The notes under the pieces were generated by a model that saw only the letters and a list, made by a program, of their open reading frames with translations, was not told the DNA's origin and did not search any database. This document shows positions 53,403-64,000 of a DNA stretch of 64,000 bases, in pieces; within the stretch, counting starts at the first letter, position 1, and each line of letters starts with the position of its first letter. This DNA is from Labia minor. Lineage: Eukaryota > Arthropoda > Insecta > Dermaptera > Spongiphoridae. Location: the NCBI GenBank assembly GCA_963082975.1, contig OY720345.1, positions 25,800,611-25,864,610 of the forward strand, read 5' to 3'. Position numbers and translations under genes: made by a program.

Positions 53403-53932
53403 ACGAACGCGTGAAGATCAATAAGTCCGTGACTTGACTTGAATTTTCGGACTCTAAAATGAATGGCGACACTGCTCCTGTCAGCAGGCAACTATCAGCT
53501 GACATCTATCGAAATTTGAATCAGCTGGGTCTTTTAGTTTTTGTTTGACATCCATTAATAGCAAACTACTTCGTGATTAGAGGAGAAAATGGAAAAAGTG
53601 AATTTACATGAATATCCATGAATTGATATACGAATTGCTCCATCATCTGCCCTATACTCCGGATTTAGCCACGAGTGACTATTTCTCAATTCCAAATCTG
53701 TAGAAATGTCTGTGTGGAAAGAGATTGGACTCCAACGATGAACATCTCACAAACAAATACCTATTTTGATGTCCTCGACAAATCTTATTTTTTGGAAGGA
53801 ATAAAAAAAATTGGAGAAACGTTGTACGAAGTGTATAGAGTTCAAAGGAGACTTCGTTGAAAAATAAAATAATTTTTATCCAAAAACCTGTGTTTCATTC
53901 AAAAAGTCACAGACTTATTGACCTGCCCTCGT
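53403..53932 (+). mobile_element. Mariner-derived deletion element (family M, copy 3)
   Basis: Ends 'acgaacgcgtgaagatcaat' and 'acttattgacctgccctcgt'. The + strand carries the C-terminal transposase remnant with frameshifts (SYFLEGIKKIGETLYEVYRV in frame at the end). Its layout is the same as copy 1. Confidence 0.9.
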
Positions 53933-55302
53933 AATACGTAATTTGATTACTTTAGTATTCAGAACTAGTATTGAAGGACTTTCAATTTCTTAAAATGTAA
54001 AAAATTAAAATAATTAGATTTCATAAATTTGTTATTTTATACATTATAAATTCAAATTTTTAGCTATGTTTATATTGCGGATCAAAATAAAAAATTAAAA
54101 TTAAAAATTAAAAAAAAAAGTAACATAGTTGCTCAACCTTCTCTACTCTAATCATCGATATTTATTAATTTAGAATATTCGGTCTCATTTAGTGCATATA
54201 GAATTTTATCATTTTTTAAAGATTAAATATTGATAGCATTATCACTCAATTCATTTTTTTTTATGAATATTTCATATTTTAGTATTATAATTTTATTAAA
54301 CGAATAATAATTTAATAATAATATTCGGTCTCATTTAGTGCATATAATTAATGTTTTGTAGTAAAATAATTATGATATCGTGTAATATCACCTGATAAAA
54401 AAATGATAAAATTGGAGTATTTTAAAAATAAAAATAATACAATGGTTTTATGTCTCCTATTACAATATTAACTCATTAATGGGTTATAATTTTTAATCTG
54501 ATATTAAGTTCATTGATCTCTTAAAAAATTCAAAATAATTTCATATAATCCAAAAAAAGAGTCCAATCGTTTATTATTATAATTATATAAATAATTAAAT
54601 AGTTTCTAAATGTAATGAAAGTTTAAATTTAAAAAATTTCTAATTAATAAACATCATCCAAGCAATTAACAAATTTTCTTTTCATTAATTGTCTTTTTGT
54701 TTTTTAATTTTTTTTTTCTTTAAAAAATTTAAAATAAAATAATTTAAGGTGAAAGTTCTAATTGATTAGTCCTCGTGTTATTTAGTTATCACACGTATAA
54801 ATGTGTTATTTCTTCATTTTCTATAGTTAACATGATAAATTAAATATTTTTTAACAACTTAATAATAATTATAAATAAAGTAGGTGATTAAATTAGAAAA
54901 TTAATTTATTATATCGATCCTTTCATCAAACCCATTTTTTATGAATTCTAATAAAAAAAAATGTGTTTAGTTTTAAGACCCCATCTGTTCTATCTAAACT
55001 TACTTATATATTTGCAACATTGCGAATAGTCTATAAATATACTATAAATTGTACTTATTTATATATCTACTTATATAACATATCAATATCTTTCAGTTTG
55101 ACAGAACAAATTTACATATTTTCTATTGGATCGCTCTTTCAAAAGGAAAAAATCTTTCATTTTTTGGTGTTGGAAATCTTAGATCTTAAAATTTTTCATA
55201 GACAAGTGTTTAGAAGATATCCCAGTTTATAAAATTGATATCTTATAATAAAATAAGCTTAACTAATCAAATTTTAATATTAGTGTATTTGAAATACAAA
55301 TT

Positions 55303-55303
<1 letters not shown>
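53933..55303. other. Gene-free AT-rich stretch
   Basis: The phrase 'attcggtctcatttagtgcatata' occurs twice (54176 and 54323). Otherwise nothing was recognised; the 89-codon frame at 54963 looks like chance. Confidence 0.5.

Positions 55304-55334
<31 letters not shown>
55304..55334. repeat. (TA)n microsatellite
   Basis: TA run ending at a mariner-derived element. Confidence 0.93.
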
Positions 55335-55335
<1 letters not shown>

Positions 55336-55834
55336 CGAGGGCAGGTCAATAAGTCCGTGACTCTTTGATTGAAACTCAGGTTTTTGAATAAAAAAATATT
55401 TTATTTTTAAACGTAGACTCCTTTGTGCCATATACACTCCGTCTAAAGTTTCTCCAGGTTTTTTTTTATTCCTTCCAAAAAATAAGATTTGTCTAGAACA
55501 TCAAAATTTGTTTGTGAAATGATTTCATCGTTGGAGTCAAATCTCTTTCTGCCGAGCCATTTCTTCAGGTTTGGAATCAAGAAATAGTCAGTTGGGGCTA
55601 AATCCAGAGAATAGGGAGGATGAGGGAGCAATTCGTATATCAATTTATGGATTTTCATGTAAATTCACTTTTTCCATTTTCTTCTCTAATCACGAAATAG
55701 TTTGCTATTAATGGATGTCAAACAAAAAGTAAAAGACCCAGCTGGTTCAAATTTCGACACGAGTTAGTTGATAGTTGTCATTTCATTTTAGAGACGGGAA
55801 TTACAAAAGCCACAGACTTATTGACTATCCTCGT
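55335..55834 (-). mobile_element. Mariner-derived deletion element (family M, copy 4)
   Basis: Inverted ends ACGAGGGCAGGTCAATAAGT and ACTTATTGACTATCCTCGT. The - strand frame 55658-55443 reads YELLPHPPYSLDLAPTDYF and PNLKKWLGRKRFDSND, the second half of a mariner catalytic domain, with a truncated C-terminus. Confidence 0.93.
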
Positions 55835-55862
55835 ATTATGTAATATATTAATTTAACTATAT

Positions 55863-56905
55863 CCAGTCCGATTTTTCCAGTCAGAAAAATCGGACTGGAA
55901 AGCAAAGATATCAACTTCATCACAACTCTCTACTGGAATCAAACTGCAAGACTCAAATATGACAATGACATGACTGATGCAATCCCAATCAAAAAAGGCG
56001 TCAGACAAGGCTGTCCATTATCACCTATTCTATTTAACATCTACTCGGAAATGATTTTCGACAATACCCTGGCTGAGAAGAACATTGGTATCCGAGTGAA
56101 TGGACACTATATCAACAATCTACGATATGCAGACGATACGGCACTAATAGCCGATTCAGAACAAGATCTACAGAGCATACTGAATGAGATCAACACTGAA
56201 AGCCAAAATTGGGGGCTAAAAATAAACAAAAAGAAAACAAAAGTAATGAAGATAAGCCGAACACCAAGCAAAATCACAATAAAACTAAATAACGAGAAAC
56301 TGGAACAAGTACAGAAGTTCAGATATCTTGGTGTAATAATTAGCGAACAACTGAATCACGAGCTGGAAATCAAAAACCGTATCGAGCAAGCTAGAACGGC
56401 GTTCATAAAATGGAAGTCATTCTTAACTGATAAGAGCTTAAACAACAAGCTCAAATTAAGAACATTAAAATGTTACATCTGGCCAATACTATTATATGGA
56501 GTTGAAGCGTGGACACTTACCGCAACAACAACGAAAAAGCTCCAAGCCTTTGAAATGTGGCTATACAGGCGGATGCTAAGAATCTCTTGGACAGACAGGA
56601 TAACTAACACCCAAGTCCTGAATGACATGCACACTGGTCAAGAGTTGCTCAAAATCATCAAGGAAAGAAAATGTAACTACTTGGGACATGTGGCAAGAAA
56701 CAACGACAAATACAACCTGTTACAAATCGCCTTAGAAGGAAAAATAGAAGGAAAGAAACGACCTGGCAGAAGGAAAACAACATGGATGGATAACATCAAG
56801 AATTGGCTTCATCTGACAACAGCACAAGTCCTACGCGCAGTGCACGACAGAGAGAGATATAAACAAATAGTCGCGGACGCCTTATGGCAGCATTAAAAGA
56901 AGAAG
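55863..56905 (+). mobile_element. 5'-truncated LINE with intact reverse-transcriptase frame and 5' hairpin
   Basis: The insertion is bounded by AACTATAT at 55855-55862 and 56906-56913. It starts with a perfect 14-bp-stem hairpin (55863-55876 and 55885-55898). The frame then runs to 56896 without a stop, reading TTLYWNQTARLKYDNDM, KKGVRQGCPLSPILFNIY, LRYADDTALIADSEQDL (RT catalytic YADD), KFRYLGVIIS, LLYGVEAWTLT and a C-terminal HVAR...GRRKTTWMDNIKNWL. These are the RT palm/thumb and C-terminal region of an endonuclease-reverse transcriptase LINE, about 340 codons. The family is distinct from the GATA-tailed copies and is the best preserved TE coding frame here. It cannot be autonomous without the 5' part. 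Confidence 0.93.
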
Positions 56906-56913
56906 AACTATAT

Positions 56914-57175
56914 ATAGATTATATTTATAATTTAATTTTAAAAGATTACCCCAAACGAATTCCATAATTTTTTTAAAAATACTTGTTAATTGAATTTAAA
57001 ATAAAATTTATATAAACATATATAATTTACTTTCTGAAATAGAATAAAGTACAAAAATCCATCTGATAACCTTAATCCATAAATAATTTAATTTAAACTC
57101 ATCATTTTTTGTATCTAAATGGTTTAATTAGATTAGATTACCAAAATAAAAATCAATTTCTCTGTTTTATTTTTA
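56914..57175. other. Gene-free AT-rich stretch
   Basis: Nothing recognised. Confidence 0.5.
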
Positions 57176-57179
57176 TCAG

Positions 57180-57480
57180 GATTGATAAGAGGCATATACA
57201 AAGTGGCAGATGAGGGCTCTTAATCGAGTCATTGAGGGCAGCCTCTTAAGAGAGTTGAACAATCATGGGGATGACAATTGGATGAGTGAAAGCAATTTCC
57301 TTACTAACTGACCACAGAGGAATGACGATGGCTTTGACGTCAACGCGACTATTAGAACAGTCATTTTTTATTTATTAACAGTTTAAGTGGTTTAAATAGA
57401 CGTCCGGGTGGGCGAGGGTATAGGGGGAGGACTCATTTACCACCTGTTAGCGATAAGTGGATAAGGCCTTCGCGCACACA
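57180..57480. other. GC-richer island, unassigned
   Basis: Begins after TTTATCAG (acceptor-like) and contains a full CRE octamer TGACGTCA at 57335-57342 and a G-rich patch at 57400-57435. A short frame (LIRGIYKVADEGS) ends soon after the acceptor. It may be an exon end or regulatory island; no family was recognised. Confidence 0.25.
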
Positions 57481-57588
57481 ATGATCTACAATTATCTTAA
57501 ATATAATATTAAAGCAAGGAAAACTTAACAGACTATATAAAAATATGCTGTTTTGAAAGTTAAATTATATTGGTATTTATATAATCTA

Positions 57589-57611
57589 TATATATATATA
57601 TATATATATAT
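57589..57611. repeat. (TA)n microsatellite
   Basis: TA run followed by AATAATAAT. Confidence 0.9.
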
Positions 57612-57674
57612 GACAAATAATAATAATAATAGATAGGTAAGATGTAAATTAAAATGAATATTAATTAAAAAAAA

Positions 57675-58168
57675 AAAAAATGAGCTGTGGCCAAGCACTG
57701 AACCGCCCGACGATTTGAAATAAATTAATTTCCAAATATGTATATATAAAGTATAAAGAAATATTTTTAAAACTTGGATTAAAATGACTATATTATATTA
57801 TTTTGGTTTTTATTTTTAGTTTACTCAATTATTTACTATTTACTATATTTTAACTGAAATATTTTCCGACAATGAATATAAAATTATATACTTTGTAAAC
57901 TACCATTTCCGGTTTCCGGATATACACCAAAAGTTGATGAATTCATGCTACTGATGCATTAAGTAAATATACTAAATTTTATCAAAATCCGTTGAGCCGT
58001 TCAAGTTATACACGTCTATACGGACACACAACGGACAGACGGACAGACATCATACTAAAAAACCTTTTTCTGTTAACAAAATGCATGATCCTTGGAGATA
58101 TGTAAAAATCTCCACATGTGAAATTTGGTGTGAAAACAATACCTTCCCTTCCTATCATCAGTCGGTAA
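57675..58168 (+). repeat. Dispersed repeat R, copy 2
   Basis: Head 'gctgtggccaagcactgaac' and tail ('catttccggtttccggatat', 'cggacagacggacagacatc', 'tctccacatgtgaaatttgg') as in 51040-52050, with most of the middle missing or replaced by AT-rich DNA. Confidence 0.8.
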
Positions 58169-58980
58169 AAAAGATATAGATTTAAAAAATTTTAAATAAT
58201 TTAATTTATAAAAAGTTTCAAATATAATCACTATTTTTTAAATAGATTTTTGAAAAATAAAATATTTTTAAAAAAATTGAACTTTTCATAATCAATACCA
58301 GGGTTTTAACCTTTTTTCTAAGTCCACCCCTTTTAAACTTTTTTCTCGTTTGATACAGCTCTATTATTTGATGCAGTATAAGTATAACATTTAATAAAAT
58401 TTTATATAGAACTATTAGCATTTAATGGAATATATTTTTAACAAATTTGTTACATTAGTTGTATTAGAAGTTAATATTTTTTAACAAAACTTACAATTCA
58501 ATATTTTATAAATTAATAATTTCATACATGATTAATAAGCATTCCTAACTGAAAAAAATAATAGACGATTATATAAATATTTAAAAGTTTAATAAATACT
58601 ACAACTATGGAGGTTAGCTTGATTCATTAGTCATTGTTTATATTTACTTTTTTATTTAGTTTTTATTTCGTGAAAAAAGCCTTGACTTTTTGATACTAAT
58701 TTACTCAAATTTTGATTAATAATAAATTTACCAACTTTCACATAAGATAATAACGCTAAGAATATTATATTCAATATTATGTAAAAAAATTATTATAAGG
58801 TATTAATTTACAAAAAAATGATCTCACTCAAAAATAAGTATTCAAGTTAAATGTTATTTTTATTTAGATTGAAAATTTAAAACAAAGAATTCTTAAAAAT
58901 TTTTTTTTAAACATGAACATTTATAACTTTAAATATATAAAAGTGTAATAAATTATTCTAACTTTAATAAATAGTACTAG
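58169..58980. other. Gene-free AT-rich stretch
   Basis: Nothing recognised. Confidence 0.5.
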
Positions 58981-58981
58981 T

Positions 58982-59182
58982 ATGGCGCCTAGAATGATCC
59001 GTTGGCAATTGTTTGTATTTAGTTTTTTGACTAGTTTTATTCATACAGAAATTCTTTACTTTTTTTCCATAGTAATTGAAAGAGGAAATTTCTGTTGGCA
59101 CTATTCAAAGCTCATTAGACCTCCTAGAGGTCCTCCTGGACCCCATCGGGAATCCCTGAGAATCCCTGATCTTTATGTATAA
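58982..59182 (+). CDS. Candidate small secreted peptide (66 aa)
   Basis: The frame starts ATGGCG and encodes a basic start then a hydrophobic run (MAPRMIRWQLFVFSFLTSF), resembling a signal peptide. A middle segment and a proline/glycine-rich end (RPPRGPPGPHRESLRIPD) follow. Two overlapping AATAAA hexamers directly follow the stop (59182-59191). The composition is GC-richer than its surroundings. No family was recognised. A 66-codon frame can arise by chance, no splice sites are needed, and no promoter was seen, so this remains a candidate. Confidence 0.25.
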   Translation: MAPRMIRWQLFVFSFLTSFIHTEILYFFSIVIERGNFCWHYSKLIRPPRGPPGPHRESLRIPDLYV

Positions 59183-59550
59183 ATAAATAAAGTTACAACA
59201 TTTTAGTATATTCATCATTAACAATTTCTTAATAACTATAGAGCATTCCACTTCCTTCTCTTCCCAACCATTTGACAATTATTTTTATCTGATGATTACA
59301 ACATTAATTTATACTACGTTTCATATTTATACATAGAAATGTTTTCTTATAATTAAATTCCAATAATACTCTTTTTTTAAAAATAATGATACTATTCTAA
59401 ATAAATTGGAACAGAATGTTGTTTTTTTTTATAATGGAATTTTTCAATTTCAATATTTATCTTTATTATGCAAAAAATTCTCTGGGTGGTGAGGTATACG
59501 AGTATAACAATTTAAAACACTGATTATTTTTTTTAATTGTGATTAATTAT

Positions 59551-59584
<34 letters not shown>

Positions 59585-59744
59585 ACAAATTAAAGAAATG
59601 ACTAAAAAGCCTGTCATCCAAGAGTAGCCAACCGGAAATTTAAATTGCTTTGAATAATTTGTAAAAGCAATTGTTAACCAACTTAGATTGATATAATTAT
59701 AACCATTTTTAAATGTTTAGCTATGAAAAAAAGATAGACAAAAA
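59183..59744. other. Gene-free AT-rich stretch
   Basis: A (TA)n run lies at 59554-59582; nothing else recognised. Confidence 0.5.
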
Positions 59745-59752
59745 AAAGCTTT

Positions 59753-60296
59753 GGTAATTGTTTTACAAAACGGGAAGCTTCAGGGTATTTGGATGAAACT
59801 TTACCAGTGGATTCCTTTTTTAATTCCAAAAATACTTTCCTTATGTAATATTTTCCGGTCTCTTCTAGTTTACGAGATAAACAATTTTTAAATTTGACAG
59901 ATTAGCTGGTTATTAACACCAAAATGTGCAGCCATTAAGTAATATTTTATTGACTAATTCACTAATTATTCACTTATTCACTAATTGTCCTATTTTTCGG
60001 TTCGGTTTGGATATAAACAAATTATTTAATTACTTATATATATTTTATATAATTTTCATATATACAAACCAAACTAAAAAAAACTCATAAATTAGTGGAA
60101 CCCTCTGCTGGCAAAATGAATAAAGCATGGTAAATAAATAGAATATCAATGTTTTTAAAATTTCAATAATTTTTATCTCGTAAACTATAAGAGACCGGAA
60201 AATCTTACACAAGACAACTTTCTTTGGAATTAAAAGTAATTCACTGATAAAGTACCATCCAAATCACTGAAGCTTACCGTTTTGTAAACAATTACC
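59753..60296. mobile_element. Long-TIR element, GG...CC ends, 8-bp TSD
   Basis: GGTAATTGTTTTACAAAACG at the left and CGTTTTGTAAACAATTACC at the right open inverted repeats of roughly 150 bp ('tttggatg.aacttta.cagtg', 'ttttccggtctct', 'tagtttacgagataaa'). AAAGCTTT flanks both ends (59745-59752 and 60297-60304). It shares ends and interior with the SPCA-intron element at 10488. No transposase was found in the central 230 bp. Confidence 0.9.
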
Positions 60297-60304
60297 AAAG
60301 CTTT

Positions 60305-60990
60305 TATTCAAATAATAAAATTAACATTCAGTTTCAATTATATTATTAGATTCTTCATAAAAAGCAGGAAGGAAATGAAAACCTATCAATCATTTCTGCA
60401 ATGCAGATGTTCCTTCCAGATTAAACCCTCTATTCTTCATTTATCTCTTCCTGAGATTAAATATTTTATTATCCAACCAAATAATTAATCTTATCAGATA
60501 GAAATTTTACTATCTCTTAATAGATGTATGACGCATATACATTAGCATTATTATAAAATAATTATATTTCATTTGATTAATAAAACGGTATATAATTTTA
60601 TAAAACAAATTAAATGATAAAAGTTATTTAACATTGGAATTAATTTAATTAACCAAGGAACATGAATGTGTATGTACTATTCCAAAGTATTTTTACTAAT
60701 ATATTAATTGAAACTTGATTAATAACATAATTGGTATCATATTAAATAATTGACAAAAATGTAATTTGTCGAATTTTTATTTAAATCTCAAAACTATAAA
60801 TCATCTTTTGTTATCATAGTATATAGGCACGATATATGAATATTTATGAGTTTTAAAGGAAGAACAAAAAAAAATAAATGTACAAAATATTAAATTTATT
60901 AAAAATAAACCAATATTAAGAGAGATGTTAAAATTGTAACAATATAAAATAAATAAATATACAAAGATACAGTGTACAAGTATGCGTGGA
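60305..60990. other. Gene-free AT-rich stretch
   Basis: Nothing recognised. Confidence 0.5.
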
Positions 60991-60995
60991 TTTTA

Positions 60996-61408
60996 ATATG
61001 TATCTATCTATCTATTTATCTCTATGGCTTTACGAAACTCGAAAGTTCTTGGTCGTTGAAATCACATTTTTCCAAGTATTCTTATCCTGAGTCACATCCA
61101 TCCAAATCCTACCCTCTCCCATCTTTCTCACGTCACATCCTTGGTCTTCCATCCGGGGAATTCCCAATCGGTCTTCTCGCCAATATATTTTTCGCCATTC
61201 TTTCCTCTCCCATTCTAGTCGTGTCCATCGAAATTTCTTCGCTTTTATAACCCTAATTTGGTCTGGATTCATTCCCTAGTTAGTTCATCTTTCTTTACCC
61301 ATAAATTCTGCCAAGAATCCTATTCTCATATACTCTAAATCTACTCTCGTCTCTTATGGTCATAGACTACGCCTCACACTAATATAATACAACCGACAAA
61401 ATAATTTT
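60996..61408 (-). mobile_element. GATA-tailed LINE 3' fragment
   Basis: The - strand ends 'catagagataaatagatagata' at 60996 and includes VIKAKKFRWTRLEWERKEWR and KNFRVS. The high-coordinate end matches the 'ccgttgtattatatgg...ggtctatgacc' part of the 50-kb copy. Confidence 0.85.
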
Positions 61409-63760
61409 TTTTTTTTGTTAATACAACATGACTATCAAATATTTCTGCATAGATACGGATCTTTATATTTTTAAATGAGAGTGAAGTTGTAAAAATAAAT
61501 CGTAAATTAAAGTAAAGTAGATTATTTGTGATAATCTTAATTTCTTTTATTTCTAATTAACTTCCCAGAATGATAAGAATACTTTATTATACATACATAT
61601 ATATATAGTATATTAGGATTAATTTTTTTTAGTATCAAATTATATTTTTGACGTTTCCATTTTCCAATTTATTGGAAGAAAATCTTAACAGACGAGGTCT
61701 TATTCCCTGCGGCCAATAGTCATTTTCAGGATCCTCTTTGAAAGTTTGAACGAATTTCGACTTTTATTGATAACGATGACTCACCATTTAAAGGTAACAG
61801 TAATTCTGCTATCTAGATATTTTATATAGAGGAAGGTTGAGATCGATGGGCTGCCTACTAAAATAGGATTTCTTAATTTCACATTGATGAAGACATTACG
61901 TATTCTTCTAGTCTATAAGGGTAAGGATATTAATTTTAGTTTTGAGTTGTTTCAAATAGACAGAAGAAGAAATTGAAAGTGATTGAAAGTAAGATTTTAT
62001 TTTATTTCTTCTAATTTCCTAATATTAATGAACGAAACACTTCAGCAAAATGTTAATAGGGATTGAATTTATGAAGGAAATATTTTAAATTTCAATCTGT
62101 TGTCAGTATTTTGTTATATTCACCATATAAGCTTATTTGCCTTAACTGAGAGTAGTTCTTACTAAGCAAAGCCGTGCTAGTTGCCTTATATGCGTGCCTT
62201 TTCACCACTAATGAAAAAAGAAACAATAGAATAATAATAATCTATGGAATAAATCATGAGAATTATTTAGTTTAATAATATTGAAAGTGTAATAATTCAA
62301 TGAATAATTAATTCAAAATTTAAATTAATGGTAATTAACTCAAAATATAATTAAATAATAAATTGGTAATAGTCCATTAATTATAAATTCACATTGTAAC
62401 AACAAGGCTAGGCATTCAGTTCTCAGTTATTCCTTGGAGTAGAAAGGGACTGCCCGGCCCAATCTAGGAAACCATTCGCCTTAATTAGGGTTGAATGGGT
62501 TCACTTTTTTTTTAAATATCCCATTAACATTGAATATTTATTATTATAAAACAATCAATAATGAATCTATTGCTTTGCCAAAAATATATATATATAACAT
62601 TATTCATGGATTTTATAACAAATTTTCTTTAAGCTCTGCATCGATAGCATTCCTCTCCTATATATAAATCCTATTTAGAAATAAATATTATGATTAATTA
62701 AGTAAAAAAATACTCGTTTTTCGTTATTTTTTTATCATGTAAATATAGTAATTATATATATATATAATATTATTATATTTATTATTTTTATATTATTATA
62801 TAATTTTAAATAGATATTTATATACACATTCATGGTCATAGTCAGCGAGAGTCAGGCTTCCACCCTCCTACAAACAGGAACAATATTAATTAAAAAATTA
62901 TAGAGTAATGAAACTAAACAAAATTAAGTTATAATCACTTTTACAGTACTGCTTTATTATATAAATCCCTTTAAATTTTTATTCCATTCGTATTTCACTT
63001 TTAATATGTTTCATTAAAACTTGAATGACCATGGCTTTCTCCCCAATAACTAGTTGAATTTTGAAAAAATTTTTAAGAATAAAATAATGTGATAATTTGT
63101 ATAAAAAATTACTTCTTTTTACCATTATTTTTGATGGTTCGATGTAATAGGAGCATTTCTAGGTGTAAAAAGTATTCTATTGTAGAGTTAGTATTTAAAT
63201 TTTAATAAAAAATTTTCAGACTTGAAATCTAATAGATAAATTTCCTGAATAAGTCCATTAAAATCCTAATAATCTTAACTAATCATATTAAGTAGATTAG
63301 TTATAAAAATAATTTCATATGAAAAATTAACCCAGTTGTTAATATTATTTTTAATCATTAGAATAATTTATATTCCAATCTTAATTACAAACCAGTCCAA
63401 TTATATAAAAAAAATATATATATTAATTTTCTATTAAATTTCAATTATGATATTTTGTAGTCTTAACTTATATTAGTAAAGTTATGTTTATTCTATATAC
63501 TAATATAAACAAAAATCAACATTTAAAGTTATATTTGTTTTATACTAAAAAATCGCAAAGGCCACCCTTCCTAAATAAAATTAACTAAATAATAAATTGT
63601 ATGGTATAAATATAAATCATCGAATCCTTTGTTTAAATTATCAAATTTTTTTTTTATAAATTGTAGATAAATATAAGTTCTGCCATTTTTAAATGTTTAT
63701 AAAGATAATATATATATATATTTTTAAAACTTTGTTTTTACTATCTCGTAAGAGATAGTA
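61409..63760. other. Gene-free stretch
   Basis: AT-rich with GC-richer patches at 61690-61760, 62150-62215 and 62400-62510 that lack long frames or recognised similarity. Confidence 0.45.
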
Positions 63761-63864
63761 TTGCGATCACGAAAATTTTAGATGTTGAGATTTTGATGTT
63801 TATATACGTTTTGAAGGTTCCAGAATCATTTTCACAAAGGGTGAGAAAAATGTCTCTCTCTCTG

Positions 63865-63896
<32 letters not shown>

Positions 63897-64000
63897 GACA
63901 AGATTGCGCAAAAACGGTTTGAGCTAGAATGATGAAATTTGGTACATGGACATTATTCAAAATTCATAGTTTTCTATCAACTTTTGAGAAATGTAGCTCA
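63745..64000 (+). repeat. Probable dispersed repeat, cut by the window end
   Basis: Includes TC/TG microsatellites (63853-63887), then 'gcgcaaaaacggtttgagc' and 'tgaaatttggtacatggac', the phrase style of the repeats at 40.0, 51.0 and 57.7 kb. A short palindrome TATCTCGTAAGAGATA lies at 63742-63757. Confidence 0.45.

Noticed and set aside
54963..55232. 89-codon + strand frame
   Set aside because: AT-driven composition, no motif, no splice or promoter context.
55336..55830. Functional mariner transposase gene
   Set aside because: Only the second half of the catalytic domain remains and the C-terminus is truncated.

Overview
This window looks like nuclear DNA of an invertebrate animal, most plausibly an arthropod, although the species cannot be named from sequence alone. 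It is very AT-rich (by eye roughly three quarters A+T or more), its genes are split by short GT-AG introns, and it is crowded with hAT, Tc1/mariner and pogo-type DNA transposon remnants, 3'-truncated LINEs and tRNA-headed SINEs. Nothing bacterial, viral or CRISPR-like was seen.

Genes occupy the left 40%. On the + strand, 18 exons (9006-14690) encode the last 836 residues of a secretory-pathway Ca2+/Mn2+ P-type ATPase (SPCA/ATP2C1). The exons for about the first 90 residues are not visible. On the - strand, three genes lie head to tail between 26.25 and 19.3 kb: a short unidentified three-exon protein (25324-26254), mitochondrial single-stranded DNA-binding protein (23594-25209, four exons, 145 aa), and a phosphoglycerate-mutase-like protein (19326-22548, five exons, 254 aa). 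All splice phases in the last two agree. The mutase-like protein has the normal family length but has lost the catalytic histidine (RHG to RIC) and the arginine at position 62, so it is probably a pseudoenzyme. It is the most interesting gene here.

The rest, and the larger introns, are repeats. Eight hAT-type non-autonomous elements are delimited by 8-bp target duplications (six exact, two imperfect). Five mariner-derived deletion elements and one composite mariner are present, together with two pogo/Tigger-like elements, a two-copy TA-target MITE family and a two-copy family with GG...CC ends and 8-bp duplications. Another TIR element lies at 42.8 kb, a ~1 kb near-perfect inverted repeat at 41.0-42.0 kb, and a 194-bp palindrome at 37.8 kb. 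A GATA-tailed LINE family has about eight fragments and a different LINE keeps a 300-codon reverse transcriptase. Two nested insertions can be dated relatively: hAT in a LINE in a mutase intron, and hAT in a SINE.

From 26.6 to 64 kb no complete gene was recognised. A few short exon-like or ORF-like islands (33.3, 39.7, 52.3, 57.2 and 59.0 kb) stand out by base composition and are listed with low confidence.
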